64,000 nt of DNA from Devosia ginsengisoli (GCF_007859655.1 NZ_CP042304.1:372001-436000), one strand, 5' to 3'. Positions 50,516 to 62,037 are shown, numbered from the stretch's first letter. Numbers and translations are program-made. Notes: generated by a model from the letters alone, not told the origin.

Positions 50516-52162
50516 TCACGCCGCCTGCAAGGCGTTCGCCACCGGCAGGGGCAGCGAAATCGCCACCGTCGTGCCCAGCGACGGGCTGGAATCGATGGCG
50601 AGGTTCCCCCCGCTCAATTCGGCAATGGCCCGCGCGATGGAAATGCCCAGTCCCGGCCCGACGCCCTCGCGGGTAAAGGTGGAATCGCCCAGCGCGAAGG
50701 GCTGCGACAGGCTGGCCAGCCGCTCCTCGCTCATGCCCAGCCCGGTATCGGTGATCTCCACCACTACGCCATCGCGCGCCGGAAAGGCATTGAGTGCCAC
50801 CTTGCCGCCCGCAGGCGTGAAGCGCAGCGCGTTTTCGACGATATTGCTGACCATGCGCGACAGGCCCAGCCGGTCGCCGCGCACCACCGCGCCGCTGGCC
50901 TCGCCCAGCACGAACACGATGCCGGCCCGCGAGGCCTGCGCCCGGAAACGCTGGATGACGCCGTCGAGCAGTTCGTCAATGGCCACCGGCTCGCTGCGCA
51001 GCGCCTTCTGCCCGCTTTCGAGCTCGGCCAGGTCGAGAATGGTGGCGAAGGATGCGAGCAGGTGTTCGCCCGATGTCTTGATGGACTGCACATAGTCCGA
51101 ATAGCGCGCATCGCCCAGCGGCCCATAGGTCTGGTGCCGCATCAGCTCGGCAAAGCCGATAATGTGGTTGAGCGGGGTGCGGATATCGTGGCTGAGATGG
51201 GCGAGGAAATTGGTCTTGCTGCGGCTGGCCGCCTCGGCCTTGAGCTTTTCCTCGTGATAGCGCCGGGCCAGCAGCCGTTGTTCCTGCCTGATGGCATGGA
51301 GCATGGTGTCGGTCTTCTTGGCCTCGGTCACGTCGCTGATCAGCGTCATCAGGGCGCCGTCGCCCAACGGCCGCTCGTCGATCAGCAGGCACGAGCCGTC
51401 TTCGCGATGCAGCTCCAGCACCTTGTTGCCGTCGTCCTCGTTCACCAGCTTGATATAGCCGCCGATGGTCAGGCGCTTGACGGCATCCTGATAGCTCATG
51501 CTGAAACTGTTGAGGTCGAGCCGGCTGCGATATTGCTCGTTGCAGACGATGAGCTTGCCGCTCTTGCTCCAGCAGGCCACGCCCATGGGAATGGCGGCGG
51601 CCAGCGTGCGGTAATTGTCGCGCTGCACCATGTCGGGCATGTCGTCGCGTCGCCGCCGCGCCACCAGCAGCACGATCAGCCCCGCCAGCCCGAAGGCAGC
51701 CGCCCCGCGCTGGCCGATGCCGGTCCAATGGCTCGCCTGGGCGCTTTCGAGCGACAGCATGCCATGCGGTCCCGCAGGCACGGTCAGCTCGTCGCCCGAC
51801 GCTGCAGGCGACGTCACCAGGCTTGCCTGGGCGATCGCGCCGAAGCGCTGGCCCGACGCGCCGATTGCTTCACTGGCGGCCTCGGCGCTCATGCCGGAAA
51901 TTTCCGATGCCAGCACCGCGCCGATGATGGACAGGTCGCGGCGGGCATCATCGAAAGTGCGGGCGGCGTCATAGGCCACGAACAGCGTTGCCGCCAGCAG
52001 CGATGTCAGCGCCACCGCTAGGGTGATGGGAGACAGGGAAATGCGAAATGGCCGCGAGACGGACGCAGTGTCCACGACGCTCACCGGGCGGCGGGAAGCC
52101 GCCTGACCTCTGCCAGCACCGAATCCGGTAACGCTGGCGCCGGATGCCTCCGCCGACCGCAT
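50516..52162 (-). CDS. PAS-domain sensor histidine kinase, PleC/DivJ-like
   Basis: The 548-residue kinase has membrane segments near 48-64 and 150-168 around a periplasmic domain, a PAS domain (MGVACWSKSGKLIVCNEQYR), HisKA with LAHLSHDIRTPLNHIIGFAE then YGPLGDARYSDYVQSIKTSG, and ATPase motifs NIVENALRFTPAG, DTGLGM and GPGLGISIA. The HisKA style is that of PleC/DivJ-type cell-cycle kinases. No receiver domain or adjacent regulator is present. Confidence 0.92.
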   Translation of the reverse strand: MRSAEASGASVTGFGAGRGQAASRRPVSVVDTASVSRPFRISLSPITLAVALTSLLAATLFVAYDAARTFDDARRDLSIIGAVLASEISGMSAEAASEAIGASGQRFGAIAQASLVTSPAASGDELTVPAGPHGMLSLESAQASHWTGIGQRGAAAFGLAGLIVLLVARRRRDDMPDMVQRDNYRTLAAAIPMGVACWSKSGKLIVCNEQYRSRLDLNSFSMSYQDAVKRLTIGGYIKLVNEDDGNKVLELHREDGSCLLIDERPLGDGALMTLISDVTEAKKTDTMLHAIRQEQRLLARRYHEEKLKAEAASRSKTNFLAHLSHDIRTPLNHIIGFAELMRHQTYGPLGDARYSDYVQSIKTSGEHLLASFATILDLAELESGQKALRSEPVAIDELLDGVIQRFRAQASRAGIVFVLGEASGAVVRGDRLGLSRMVSNIVENALRFTPAGGKVALNAFPARDGVVVEITDTGLGMSEERLASLSQPFALGDSTFTREGVGPGLGISIARAIAELSGGNLAIDSSPSLGTTVAISLPLPVANALQAA

Positions 52163-52230
52163 GTAATTCTCCCGATCTGTAAGGCTGTATTAGCCCGCCC
52201 GATTTGCCCTTTAACAAACAATGAATCACA

Positions 52231-52294
52231 CCGACTCGCGTGTCCAGACCCCCTCCGGCGCGCCGGAGGGGTGTTCTGCAAAATCGCGAGTCGC
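52231..52294. terminator. Nested palindrome downstream of pepN
   Basis: A 22-base perfect palindrome (52250-52271, centre GGCGCGCC) lies inside an outer nine-base inverted repeat CGACTCGCG / CGCGAGTCG. It is between the pepN stop and the kinase start, so a terminator or mRNA end is likely, although no T-tract follows on the minus strand. Confidence 0.5.
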
Positions 52295-52365
52295 CAGAAT
52301 CACTTAGCGGTGAAGAAAAATTCTTCCAAGAATGGCCGGGGTTTAGGGCGCCGGGCGGGGCAGCC

Positions 52366-55005
52366 TTACCCCGCCAGCATGCGCGTCAGGATGTCAGCGG
52401 TATTCCGGCTCAGCGTGCCCCCGGCGGAGAGGCCCGTCAGCGCGGCCTTGGCGGCCTCGCGGCGTGTGCTTTCCAGCATCGGCCAGATGCGGAACCCGGT
52501 CAGCACGCGCGCCGCCACCTGCGGATTGACCTTGTCGACCTCGGTGACGAAATCGGCCACGAAGCGGAAGCCGGCGCCATCGGCCCGGGCGAACTGCGTC
52601 GGGTTGCTCATGGCAAACGTGCCCACCAGCGAGCGCAGCCGATTGGGGTTGGTCCTGGGGAAGGCTGGGTCGGCCAGGATGGTCTTCATGTCCTCGATCA
52701 CCCCGTCGCGCGGTGCGGCCGCCGTCACGGTGAGCCACTTGTCGAGCACCAGCGGATCGCCGCCGAAGCGGGTGCGGAAATCGGCCAGCATGGTCGGCGC
52801 TTCCGGCGTGCCCGCCATGGCCGCAGTCGACAAAGCCGCCAGCCGGTCGGTCATGTTGGTCGCCGCGTCATATTGCTGGGCCACCAGCAGGGAGGTGCCG
52901 GGCGCATCGCTGCCAACGAGCAGGCTCAGCATGCGATTGCGCAGCGCGCGCCGCCCCGTACTGGCCGGATCGGGGGCATAGGGCGCCGTGCTGGCCAGCG
53001 CGTTGTAGGTCGCCAGCATCTGCCGCGACAGCGGTCCGAACACCGCCCGCAGCAACTGCTTGCGCACGTCATGGATGGCGCCGGGGTCGATATCCTTGCC
53101 GATCGTGCGGCCGATCAACTGCTCGTCGGGCAGGGTCAGTGCCAGCGCCTTGAAGGCGTCATCCAGTGTATCGCTGCCCAGCGTATCACCCATGGCCTGG
53201 CTCAGCGCCGCCACGGCCGCATCGCTCCATGGCTTGCCCTGCACGGCATCGACGGCCAGCGCCATGCCCACATCCTGCAAGGCCTGCCAGCGGTTGAACG
53301 GGTCGCTGTCATGCCGCGCCAGGAACAACTGATCCTCCTGGCTCGCCCCGGTCTCCATGATGACCGGCGCCGAGAAACCGCGCAGCAGCGAGGGCACCGG
53401 CCGGCTGGGAATGCCGGTAAAGACAACCTCGGCGCTGCCATCCCTGAGCACAATCATGTCGTCGCGCACTTCGGCGCCGCTCACCCCGCTCCAGCCCATC
53501 GGGCTGCCATTGGGCCCGATCAGTCCGAACTTGATCGGTAGCACCAGCGGTGCCTTGGTCGGCTGGCCCGGCGTCGGCAGCGTCTCCTGCTTGAGCTTGA
53601 GCGTATAGGTCTGCTTGTCGGCATCGTAATGCTCGGCCACCGTCAATCGCGGCGTGCCGGCCTGCAGGTACCAGGTCTTGAACTGCTCGAGCTCGATCCC
53701 ATTGGCATCTGCAAACACTTGCAGGAACGCCTCGATCGTCGTGGCTTCCCCGTCATGCCGCTCGAAATAAAGGTCCATGCCCTTGCGGAAGCCGGCTTCG
53801 CCGAGCAGCGTCGCCAGCATGCGCACGATTTCGGCGCCCTTCTCGTAGACCGTGGTCGTATAGAAGTTGTTGATCTCACGATACTGGTCCGGCCGCGGCG
53901 GATGGGCCAGCGGCCCGCCATCCTCGGGGAACTGCGCGCTGCGCAAAGTCACCACATCCGAAATACGCTTCACCGCGCGAGACCGCTCGTCGCTGGTGAA
54001 TTCCTGGTCGCGATAGACCGTCAGCCCCTCCTTGAGGCAGAGCTGGAACCAGTCGCGGCAGGTAATGCGGTTGCCGGTCCAGTTGTGGAAATATTCATGC
54101 GCGATGACCCGCTCGATGCCATCGTAATTGGCGTCGGTCGCCGTCTCGGGCTGCGCGAAGACCAGCCGGTCGTTGAAGATGTTGAGCCCCTTGTTCTCCA
54201 TCGCGCCGAAGTTGAAATCGCTGACGGCAACGATGTTGAACACGTCCAGATCATATTCCCGCCCGAACCGGCGCTCGTCCCACGCCATCGATCGCTTGAG
54301 GCTGTCCATGGCCCAGAGGCACTGATCCTCCTTGCCATGGCTGCAATAGATGGCCAGGTCCACCTTGCGACCCGAAGCGGTGGTGAAGCTGTCGGTGATG
54401 GAACCCAGATCACCCGCCACCAGCGCGAACAGATAAGCCGGCTTGGGGAAGGGGTCTTCCCACACGGCATAATGCATGCCGTCGCCGGCATCGCCCTTGT
54501 CGATCAGATTGCCATTGGCCAGCAGCACCGGCGCCACGTCGCGCGGCGCCGTCATCCGTACCTTGAACACCGCCAGATTGTCCGGCCGGTCGAGATAATA
54601 GGTGATGCGCCGGAAGCCCTCCGGCTCGCATTGCGTGCACCAGGTGCCACTGGAGCGATAAAGCCCCATCAGCTTGGTATTGCCCTCCGGCTGGATGGTG
54701 ACCTCGGTTTCCAGCACGAAGCGGCGCAACGGCGGCTCGACCACGGTCAGCCCATTGGCATCGGCCGCATAGGCCGACAGCGCCAGCGGCAGCCCGTCGA
54801 TGGCGATGGAGCCCAGGCTCAGCTCATCCCCGTCAAGCACCAGCGGCGTGCCCGGCGCTGTGCCTTCGCGCGGCTCGACCGTCAATTGAGCGCGCACCCT
54901 TGTATTGTCGATACCGATCCTGAAATCCATGTCTACTGACACGATCCGGTACGGGCTCGGTGTGTAGTCCTTCAGGAAGATGGTGTGTTCGGTTTCGGTG
55001 CGCAT
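52366..55005 (-). CDS. pepN: Aminopeptidase N (M1 family)
   Basis: The 879-residue zinc aminopeptidase has the exopeptidase motif FGAMENKGLNIF, zinc site HEYFHNWTGNR with the third ligand in LKEGLTVYRDQEF, and the substrate segment NFYTTTVYEKGAEIVRML, followed by the helical C-terminal domain. E. coli PepN has 870 residues. The frame is open upstream to 55296, but family alignment supports ATG 55005 (MRTETEHTIFLKDYTP). Confidence 0.96.
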   Translation of the reverse strand: MRTETEHTIFLKDYTPSPYRIVSVDMDFRIGIDNTRVRAQLTVEPREGTAPGTPLVLDGDELSLGSIAIDGLPLALSAYAADANGLTVVEPPLRRFVLETEVTIQPEGNTKLMGLYRSSGTWCTQCEPEGFRRITYYLDRPDNLAVFKVRMTAPRDVAPVLLANGNLIDKGDAGDGMHYAVWEDPFPKPAYLFALVAGDLGSITDSFTTASGRKVDLAIYCSHGKEDQCLWAMDSLKRSMAWDERRFGREYDLDVFNIVAVSDFNFGAMENKGLNIFNDRLVFAQPETATDANYDGIERVIAHEYFHNWTGNRITCRDWFQLCLKEGLTVYRDQEFTSDERSRAVKRISDVVTLRSAQFPEDGGPLAHPPRPDQYREINNFYTTTVYEKGAEIVRMLATLLGEAGFRKGMDLYFERHDGEATTIEAFLQVFADANGIELEQFKTWYLQAGTPRLTVAEHYDADKQTYTLKLKQETLPTPGQPTKAPLVLPIKFGLIGPNGSPMGWSGVSGAEVRDDMIVLRDGSAEVVFTGIPSRPVPSLLRGFSAPVIMETGASQEDQLFLARHDSDPFNRWQALQDVGMALAVDAVQGKPWSDAAVAALSQAMGDTLGSDTLDDAFKALALTLPDEQLIGRTIGKDIDPGAIHDVRKQLLRAVFGPLSRQMLATYNALASTAPYAPDPASTGRRALRNRMLSLLVGSDAPGTSLLVAQQYDAATNMTDRLAALSTAAMAGTPEAPTMLADFRTRFGGDPLVLDKWLTVTAAAPRDGVIEDMKTILADPAFPRTNPNRLRSLVGTFAMSNPTQFARADGAGFRFVADFVTEVDKVNPQVAARVLTGFRIWPMLESTRREAAKAALTGLSAGGTLSRNTADILTRMLAG

Positions 55006-55312
55006 GGATATATTCCGCAAAAATCGTCGGTCTGAAATGTGTCTGCGCCGCAACAGTAGATTCGGCGCATTCGTGTATCCTGATCGGCCAGCGACCGCTT
55101 CGGTCCACTCTTCTACGCCAATTGGGACGGCATTGGGGAGGGGGCTCCTGCCGGTTGTGGCACGCTGCTCCTCTGCGCCGTCCATGGGCGTATCGAGCAC
55201 GGTATCCAAAATTTCCGGTCGGCATCGCATCGGCTCGTTCGTCCTGGTTCCATCGGCTGGAACCGGAGACGCCGTCTTCGCGATGCGGCCCTGCAATCAC
55301 TGGTGAACAATA

Positions 55313-57163
<1,851 letters not shown>

Positions 57164-57186
57164 ACTGCCTCCTGGGGGAGGGGAGT

Positions 57187-57210
57187 GCGCCCGGCCAATG
57201 CGCCGGGCGC
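57187..57210. terminator. Bidirectional terminator-like hairpin
   Basis: GCGCCCGGC (57187-57195) pairs with GCCGGGCGC (57202-57210) around a six-base loop, between the convergent ABC transporter and ArsR-fusion genes. Confidence 0.65.
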
Positions 57211-57216
57211 GTTCCC

Positions 57217-57960
57217 TTACATGCCGCTCGACGCCATCGGCTTGCCGGTTTCCAGCAGCGTCTTGAGACCGGCAAGGATGAGCGGCCAGCCCTCTTCGAC
57301 ACCGGCCTTGGCGGCCGCCGCATCGAAATGGGTGAGAGTGAGCTTGCACATCTCGCCCATCGGCTCGATTTCGTACATTACCCGGGTCTCCTTGCCCTCC
57401 GGCGCCCACGCCGCCTTGAAGGTGGTGACGAGCTTTTTGGTCGGCTCGATCTCGATGATCTCGCCATCGAGATTCACCTTCCCCTCCGGATCGAGGTAGT
57501 GGAACCGGCCGCCGACCCTGAGATCGGGTTGCACCCGGCTGCCATAGTAATACTGGCGGGTCATCTCCGGATTGACGATGGCCTCCCAGAGCGCGGTCGG
57601 CGTAGTGCGGATATAGGTGACGACGATGAAATCTGGCGTGGCGGCCATGGGCGTGGGCTCCTCTAGCTGTCGTTTCAAATCCACCGCATACCGCGCCAGC
57701 GGCTTGGCATAGGGCGCGATCCAGCGGTCCGCCAGCTCCTGGATCGGAGCGGCGTTGAGATAATGATGCTTGAACCGGCCGACCTTGCGGGTCACCACGA
57801 GATTGGCATCTTCAAGCACGCCGAGATGCTTCATGACGCCGAAGCGCGTCATGCCCATCCCGGCTTCGAGATCGGTCAGTGTCTGTCCATCCTGCCGGCG
57901 CAGCGCATCGAGCAGCGCCCGCCGGGTTGGATCGCTCAAGGCCTTGAAGATTGCGTCCAC
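57217..57960 (-). CDS. ArsR-family HTH fused to an SRPBCC/AHSA1 domain
   Basis: The 247-residue protein joins an N-terminal winged helix (FKALSDPTRRALLDALRRQD; DLEAGMGMTRFGVMKHLGVL) to a C-terminal AHSA1-type lipid- or ligand-binding domain (VVTYIRTTPTALWEAIVNPE; GRFHYLDPEGKVNLDGEIIE; LTLTHFDAAAAKAGVEEGWP). In many genomes these are two adjacent genes. It probably senses a hydrophobic ligand and represses its own promoter. GTG start at 57960. Confidence 0.9.
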   Translation of the reverse strand: MDAIFKALSDPTRRALLDALRRQDGQTLTDLEAGMGMTRFGVMKHLGVLEDANLVVTRKVGRFKHHYLNAAPIQELADRWIAPYAKPLARYAVDLKRQLEEPTPMAATPDFIVVTYIRTTPTALWEAIVNPEMTRQYYYGSRVQPDLRVGGRFHYLDPEGKVNLDGEIIEIEPTKKLVTTFKAAWAPEGKETRVMYEIEPMGEMCKLTLTHFDAAAAKAGVEEGWPLILAGLKTLLETGKPMASSGM

Positions 57961-57972
57961 GGTCTGGACAAT

Positions 57973-57992
57973 AGGTGACTAAATGGTCACCT
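57973..57992. promoter_or_regulatory. Inverted repeat, likely ArsR-type operator
   Basis: AGGTGAC (57973-57979) and GTCACCT (57986-57992), six-base spacer, lie 12 to 32 bases before the start of the ArsR fusion gene. Position and symmetry fit autorepression; binding is inferred. Confidence 0.6.
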
Positions 57993-58015
57993 GTCAGGCC
58001 GCCGTAGTGGCGCCC

Positions 58016-60016
58016 TCAGCTCGCCGCGCCGAATATCCGGCGGCGATGCCGCTGCCAGCCCTGGTTTTCGTCGGCAATATGCTCGAGCACCTTGTCCGCG
58101 CTCATCGGGCGGCCGAACAGGTAGCCCTGCATCACCGTGCCGCCGAGCCCGAGCAGGGCGTCGAGCTGTTCCTCGGTCTCGATGCCCTCGAACACGCAGG
58201 AAATGCCCAGGTTGCGGCACAGGTCGACCGTCGTCTTGATGATGGCCCGGCTGGTCGGGTCGCTGGTGACCTCGTTGACGAAGCTGCGATCCACCTTGAT
58301 GCGGTCGAGCGGCAGCTTCTGCACATGCGTCAGGCTCGAATGGCCCGTGCCGAAATCGTCGAGCGCGATGCGCGAACCCAGTGCCAGGAGCGCCAGCAGG
58401 CCTTCATTGGCCTGGCCGATATCACGCATCACCGCAGTCTCGGTGATTTCGAAATCCACGCGGCATGGCCTGCCGGCCTGTTCCACCAGCGTGGCAATGG
58501 CTTCCATGGCGGTGGTCGAACCCAGGTCATGCGCCGACAGGTTTACCGATAGGCGCAGCGGCCGGGGCAGGGTCTCCGTCATGGCCAGCGCCTTGCGCAA
58601 CACGGTCTGGGTGATCTTGGAAATCATCCCGGTCCGCTCGGCCAGCGGAATGAACTCGCCCGGCGAAACCTCGCCCAGGGTCGGGCTGCGCCAGCGCGCC
58701 AGCACTTCATAGCCGGTGGTCCGGTTCAGCGCGATGTCGAATTGCGGCTGGAACAGGATGTAGATTTCCTGCTCGAGATCGGCCGTATGCAGCGCATGCT
58801 CCATCCGCCGCACCCGGCTCAATTCGTCCGCATGCCGCTCGGAAAACACCAGCGCGTGCCCCCGCGCTTCCCGCTTGGCCACCCCGGTCGCATAATCGGC
58901 CCGGTCGAACAGCGTATCGGCCGTATCGCCGGGCTGCGACGCGGCAAAGCCTGCCGAGGCCGACAGATGCACGGTGCCAACCTTGAAGGCAAATGCCGGC
59001 CGCATGGCCTCGGTCAGCACATCGCCGCAGGCCTGCAACGCCGCCTCGTCATCAATCTCCGTCAGGATCAGCGCAAAGCTGTTCGAGCCCAGCCGCGCCA
59101 CGAAGGTCGATGGCCGGCGCAGCGCATTGATGCGCTTGGTGACCTCCACCAGCACGCGGTCGCCGGTGACCTGGCCGAATATGTCATTGACCGATTTGAA
59201 GCCGTCGAGATCCAGCCGCGCCACGGCAATCCGCGCCTGCTGCGCCTCGGCCTGATCGAGCGCTTCCTGCAGGTGTCGCTCGAACGAACGGCCGTTCGGC
59301 AGCCCGGTCAGGCTGTCCACATTGGCCAGTCGGTGGTTTTCGTCCGACAGGCGCTGGGTTTCGGCCTGTTTGCGCTCCATTTCGGCGCGCGACGCCACCA
59401 GCGCGGCAAAATCCCGATAATTGCCAAGCAGCACGACCATCAGCGCGCCGACCACCAGCACCAGGTTGACCGCTAGGGCGCTGAACACCAGATTGCCGCT
59501 GATCAGGAAGAACGCGACGAACGGCGTGATCACGCTGAGCGCCACCATGGTCGCCGCCCCGCGCAGATGCATCAGGCAATAGACACAGCCAATGCTGGTA
59601 ATGCCCATGAAGAAGGCGATATGGGCCTGCTGATACGGCCCGCCATAGGGATAAAGGCTCAGCGCCCAGCTCGAAAAGCCGATGCCGAGCAACGCCGATA
59701 CCCATAGCGTGCTGCGCAGCAGCCGGCGGGCCTTGACATAGGTGATGCTGCTCCCGCGTGACCGCCACCACACCGCGACACGGGCCCCGCAGAACAGCGT
59801 CAGCAGGCCCGGAACATAGAGCCGCAGCAGGTCTGGAGCGCCGGCATGGGTCAGGGCAAGGGCCAGCGAATTGACCAGCAGGATGCCATACATCAGCGGC
59901 ACCTGCCGGCTGAAGGCAAGGGCTTGTGCCTGCACCAGCTCCGGGTCCTCAGGAACGGCAAAGTACTGCACTAGCCTCTCTATAGCCGACATGGCCCGCC
60001 CGAGCTCCTTGCTCAC
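58016..60016 (-). CDS. GGDEF-EAL protein with degenerate GGDEF, probable c-di-GMP phosphodiesterase
   Basis: The 666-residue membrane protein has about six N-terminal helices (residues 40-200), a GGDEF domain whose signature reads ARLGSNSFALIL (GSNSF, so no cyclase activity expected), and an EAL domain with GYEVLARWRSP, SVNLSAHDL, ITETAVMRDI, ALDDFGTGHSSL, IKVDRSFV, FEGIETEEQ and QGYLFGRP. The catalytic Glu, Asn and Asp residues are present, so hydrolysis of c-di-GMP is plausible; the GGDEF half may bind GTP as a regulator. Confidence 0.92.
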   Translation of the reverse strand: MSKELGRAMSAIERLVQYFAVPEDPELVQAQALAFSRQVPLMYGILLVNSLALALTHAGAPDLLRLYVPGLLTLFCGARVAVWWRSRGSSITYVKARRLLRSTLWVSALLGIGFSSWALSLYPYGGPYQQAHIAFFMGITSIGCVYCLMHLRGAATMVALSVITPFVAFFLISGNLVFSALAVNLVLVVGALMVVLLGNYRDFAALVASRAEMERKQAETQRLSDENHRLANVDSLTGLPNGRSFERHLQEALDQAEAQQARIAVARLDLDGFKSVNDIFGQVTGDRVLVEVTKRINALRRPSTFVARLGSNSFALILTEIDDEAALQACGDVLTEAMRPAFAFKVGTVHLSASAGFAASQPGDTADTLFDRADYATGVAKREARGHALVFSERHADELSRVRRMEHALHTADLEQEIYILFQPQFDIALNRTTGYEVLARWRSPTLGEVSPGEFIPLAERTGMISKITQTVLRKALAMTETLPRPLRLSVNLSAHDLGSTTAMEAIATLVEQAGRPCRVDFEITETAVMRDIGQANEGLLALLALGSRIALDDFGTGHSSLTHVQKLPLDRIKVDRSFVNEVTSDPTSRAIIKTTVDLCRNLGISCVFEGIETEEQLDALLGLGGTVMQGYLFGRPMSADKVLEHIADENQGWQRHRRRIFGAAS

Positions 60017-60126
60017 CGGCCGAAATTAGCGGGGCAAACCCTAATACATTTGTAAACGCGCCGGCATGATTCAGGCATTTGCCGCGGAATCCGAACATAA
60101 CAACGATGCAACCGGCGTCAGCGGCG

Positions 60127-60711
60127 CTATTCTCCCGGCAGCGCGTCCAGTGACCGGCCGATATATCGCAGGCCGTCGACGATCTCGTCGACCGTGGGTG
60201 CCCGGTCGGGGTCGGCCAGATGCTGTGCCGCCAGCCCGGATAGCAATGCCAGCAGCAAAGAACTCACCGCCCTGAACCTCTTGCCCTCCAAATCGGGTGT
60301 GGGCGTCAGGAAGTCCAGCGCCATCTCTCCGCGCAATTGCTCGTAGGCTCCGGCCAGCATCGCCTTGAGGTCCGGCAATCGCTGGATTTGCGCGAATATC
60401 TCAAAGCTCGCGATCAGCAATTGCGGGTCGGCGGCGAACTGCTCGATCAGTCGCTGCCAGGCCCCCGAGAAGCGCCGCAGCGAGGACATTTCCACATCGC
60501 GCATGCTGGGCGGCGAGAACCGGTCCCCCCAATCGCCCATCAGTTCCATCATCGCGGCCGCCATCAGGGCGTCCTTCGAGCCGAAATGATAGCCGATCGA
60601 AGCCAGATTGGTTCCCGAGGCGGCAACGATGTCGCGCGCTGTGGTGCGCGCATAACCCAGCTCCAGCAGGCACGTCTTCGCCCCTCTCATCAGGTCTTCC
60701 CGGTGTCCCAC
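60127..60711 (-). CDS. TetR-family transcriptional regulator
   Basis: The protein of about 195 residues has the TetR HTH near the N-terminus (ARTTARDIVAASGTNLASIG then YHFGSKDALMAA) and a helical ligand-binding domain. The start may be GTG 60711 or ATG 60690; the former keeps the helix before the HTH. It is divergent from a FAD monooxygenase gene with operator-like repeats between them, so it very likely represses that gene and itself. Confidence 0.9.
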   Translation of the reverse strand: MGHREDLMRGAKTCLLELGYARTTARDIVAASGTNLASIGYHFGSKDALMAAAMMELMGDWGDRFSPPSMRDVEMSSLRRFSGAWQRLIEQFAADPQLLIASFEIFAQIQRLPDLKAMLAGAYEQLRGEMALDFLTPTPDLEGKRFRAVSSLLLALLSGLAAQHLADPDRAPTVDEIVDGLRYIGRSLDALPGE

Positions 60712-60785
60712 GCTTCCATTTCTCCATTCATTTGAGGCTTGCCGGCCCGATGCCCGACTCCTCCATAGCACCCGGCGCAGAAATT

Positions 60786-60835
60786 TACACGTTTGTATGA
60801 ATTTGATCTATACAGATGTATTATACAAATGTATA
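60786..60835. promoter_or_regulatory. Three TACA...TGTA operators in the TetR/monooxygenase divergon
   Basis: Three inverted repeats lie in the gap: TACA-CGTT-TGTA (60786-60797), ATACA-GA-TGTAT (60810-60821) and TATACA-AA-TGTATA (60822-60835). The region is AT-rich, unlike its surroundings, so it also contains the promoters. Repression by the adjacent TetR protein is inferred. Confidence 0.7.
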
Positions 60836-60864
60836 AATTGCACCATGCAACGAGGAGAATTTCG

Positions 60865-62037
60865 ATGGACACCGACAATTCCGTTCTGATTTCCGGCGCC
60901 GGCATTGCAGGCCCAGCTCTGGCATTCTGGCTTGCCCGGCGTGGTTTCGTACCCACCGTGGTCGAGCGGTCACAAGCCCCGCGCATCGCCGGCCATGCCG
61001 TGGATTTTCGCGGCGTTTCGCGTGAGGTTTTGCGGCGCATGGACCTGCTGCCGGAGATCGAGCGACAGGCGACGCATCAGGGCGACATGCATTATGTCGA
61101 TGCGCGCGATCGCAGCCGGGCCGTCATGCCGGCCAACTTTGCCAGTGGCGAGGTGGAGATCATGCGCGGTGACCTGGTCCACATTCTCCACGAGGCGACG
61201 CGCGACCGCGTCGAATATCGCTTCGGCGACGCCATTGCGGCCCTGGATCAGGAGGCGGACGGCGTTGCTGTCCAGTTTGAGAGTGGCGAAAGTCGCCGCT
61301 TTGGTCTGGTGATTGGTGCGGACGGGCAGCATTCGGGAGTCCGGCGCCTGGCGTTCGGGCCCGAGCAGCAGTTCCTGCATCATCTTGGGCTCTATCTGGC
61401 CGTGGCGCGCATTCCCAACCTGCTGGGCCTCCACTATTCGGGCAAGATGTTCAATGCCCCGGGCACCATCCTGTCGGTCTATCCCGCCCGGCAGAACAGC
61501 GAGGCGCGCGCCCTGTTCTTCTTCCACGCCGATCCGCTCGACTATGACTATCGGGATGTCGAGGCCCAGAAGCGCATTGTGGCGGATCATTATGAGGGGC
61601 AGGGCTGGGCCGTGCCGCGCATCCTGCCGGAAATGCTGGCCTCGGAAGAATTCTACTTCGACAGTGTCAGCCAGGTGCGCATGGATGGCTGGTCGGAGGG
61701 CAGGGTGGCGCTGTTGGGCGACGCGGCCTTTTGCGCCACGCCACTGTCCGGCATGGGGTCGGGCATGGCGGTAACGGGTGCCTATGTGCTGGCTCAGGAA
61801 CTTGAACGGGCCGCTGGCGATCACGGGGCAGCCTTTGCCCGCTACGAGGCACGCATGCGTCCTTTCGTCGGCAAGAGCCAGAAACTGGCGCAGATGGCGA
61901 CGCATGGCTATGTGCCGACGTCCCGCCTCGGCATCGGCTTCATGCATCTGATGAACCGGCTCGTGGCGCGCCTGCCGGGCGACATGATCCTCAAGCCTGC
62001 CATCGAAGCCGCCAATTCGGTGTCGCTGGAAGATTGA
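60865..62037 (+). CDS. FAD-dependent aromatic monooxygenase
   Basis: The 390-residue flavoprotein has the FAD motif VLISGAGIAGPALAFWLARR, the GLVIGADGQHSGVR (DG) motif and the GRVALLGDAAFCATPLSGMG (GD) motif of class A monooxygenases such as PHBH and TetX. It probably hydroxylates a small aromatic compound or antibiotic. GAGGAG at 60852 fixes ATG 60865. Divergent TetR control suggests induction by its substrate. Confidence 0.92.
   Translation: MDTDNSVLISGAGIAGPALAFWLARRGFVPTVVERSQAPRIAGHAVDFRGVSREVLRRMDLLPEIERQATHQGDMHYVDARDRSRAVMPANFASGEVEIMRGDLVHILHEATRDRVEYRFGDAIAALDQEADGVAVQFESGESRRFGLVIGADGQHSGVRRLAFGPEQQFLHHLGLYLAVARIPNLLGLHYSGKMFNAPGTILSVYPARQNSEARALFFFHADPLDYDYRDVEAQKRIVADHYEGQGWAVPRILPEMLASEEFYFDSVSQVRMDGWSEGRVALLGDAAFCATPLSGMGSGMAVTGAYVLAQELERAAGDHGAAFARYEARMRPFVGKSQKLAQMATHGYVPTSRLGIGFMHLMNRLVARLPGDMILKPAIEAANSVSLED

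Noticed and set aside
52366..55296. A longer PepN starting at 55296
   Set aside because: The extra 97 residues are not family-like and would lie in the divergent promoter region of the ABC transporter gene.
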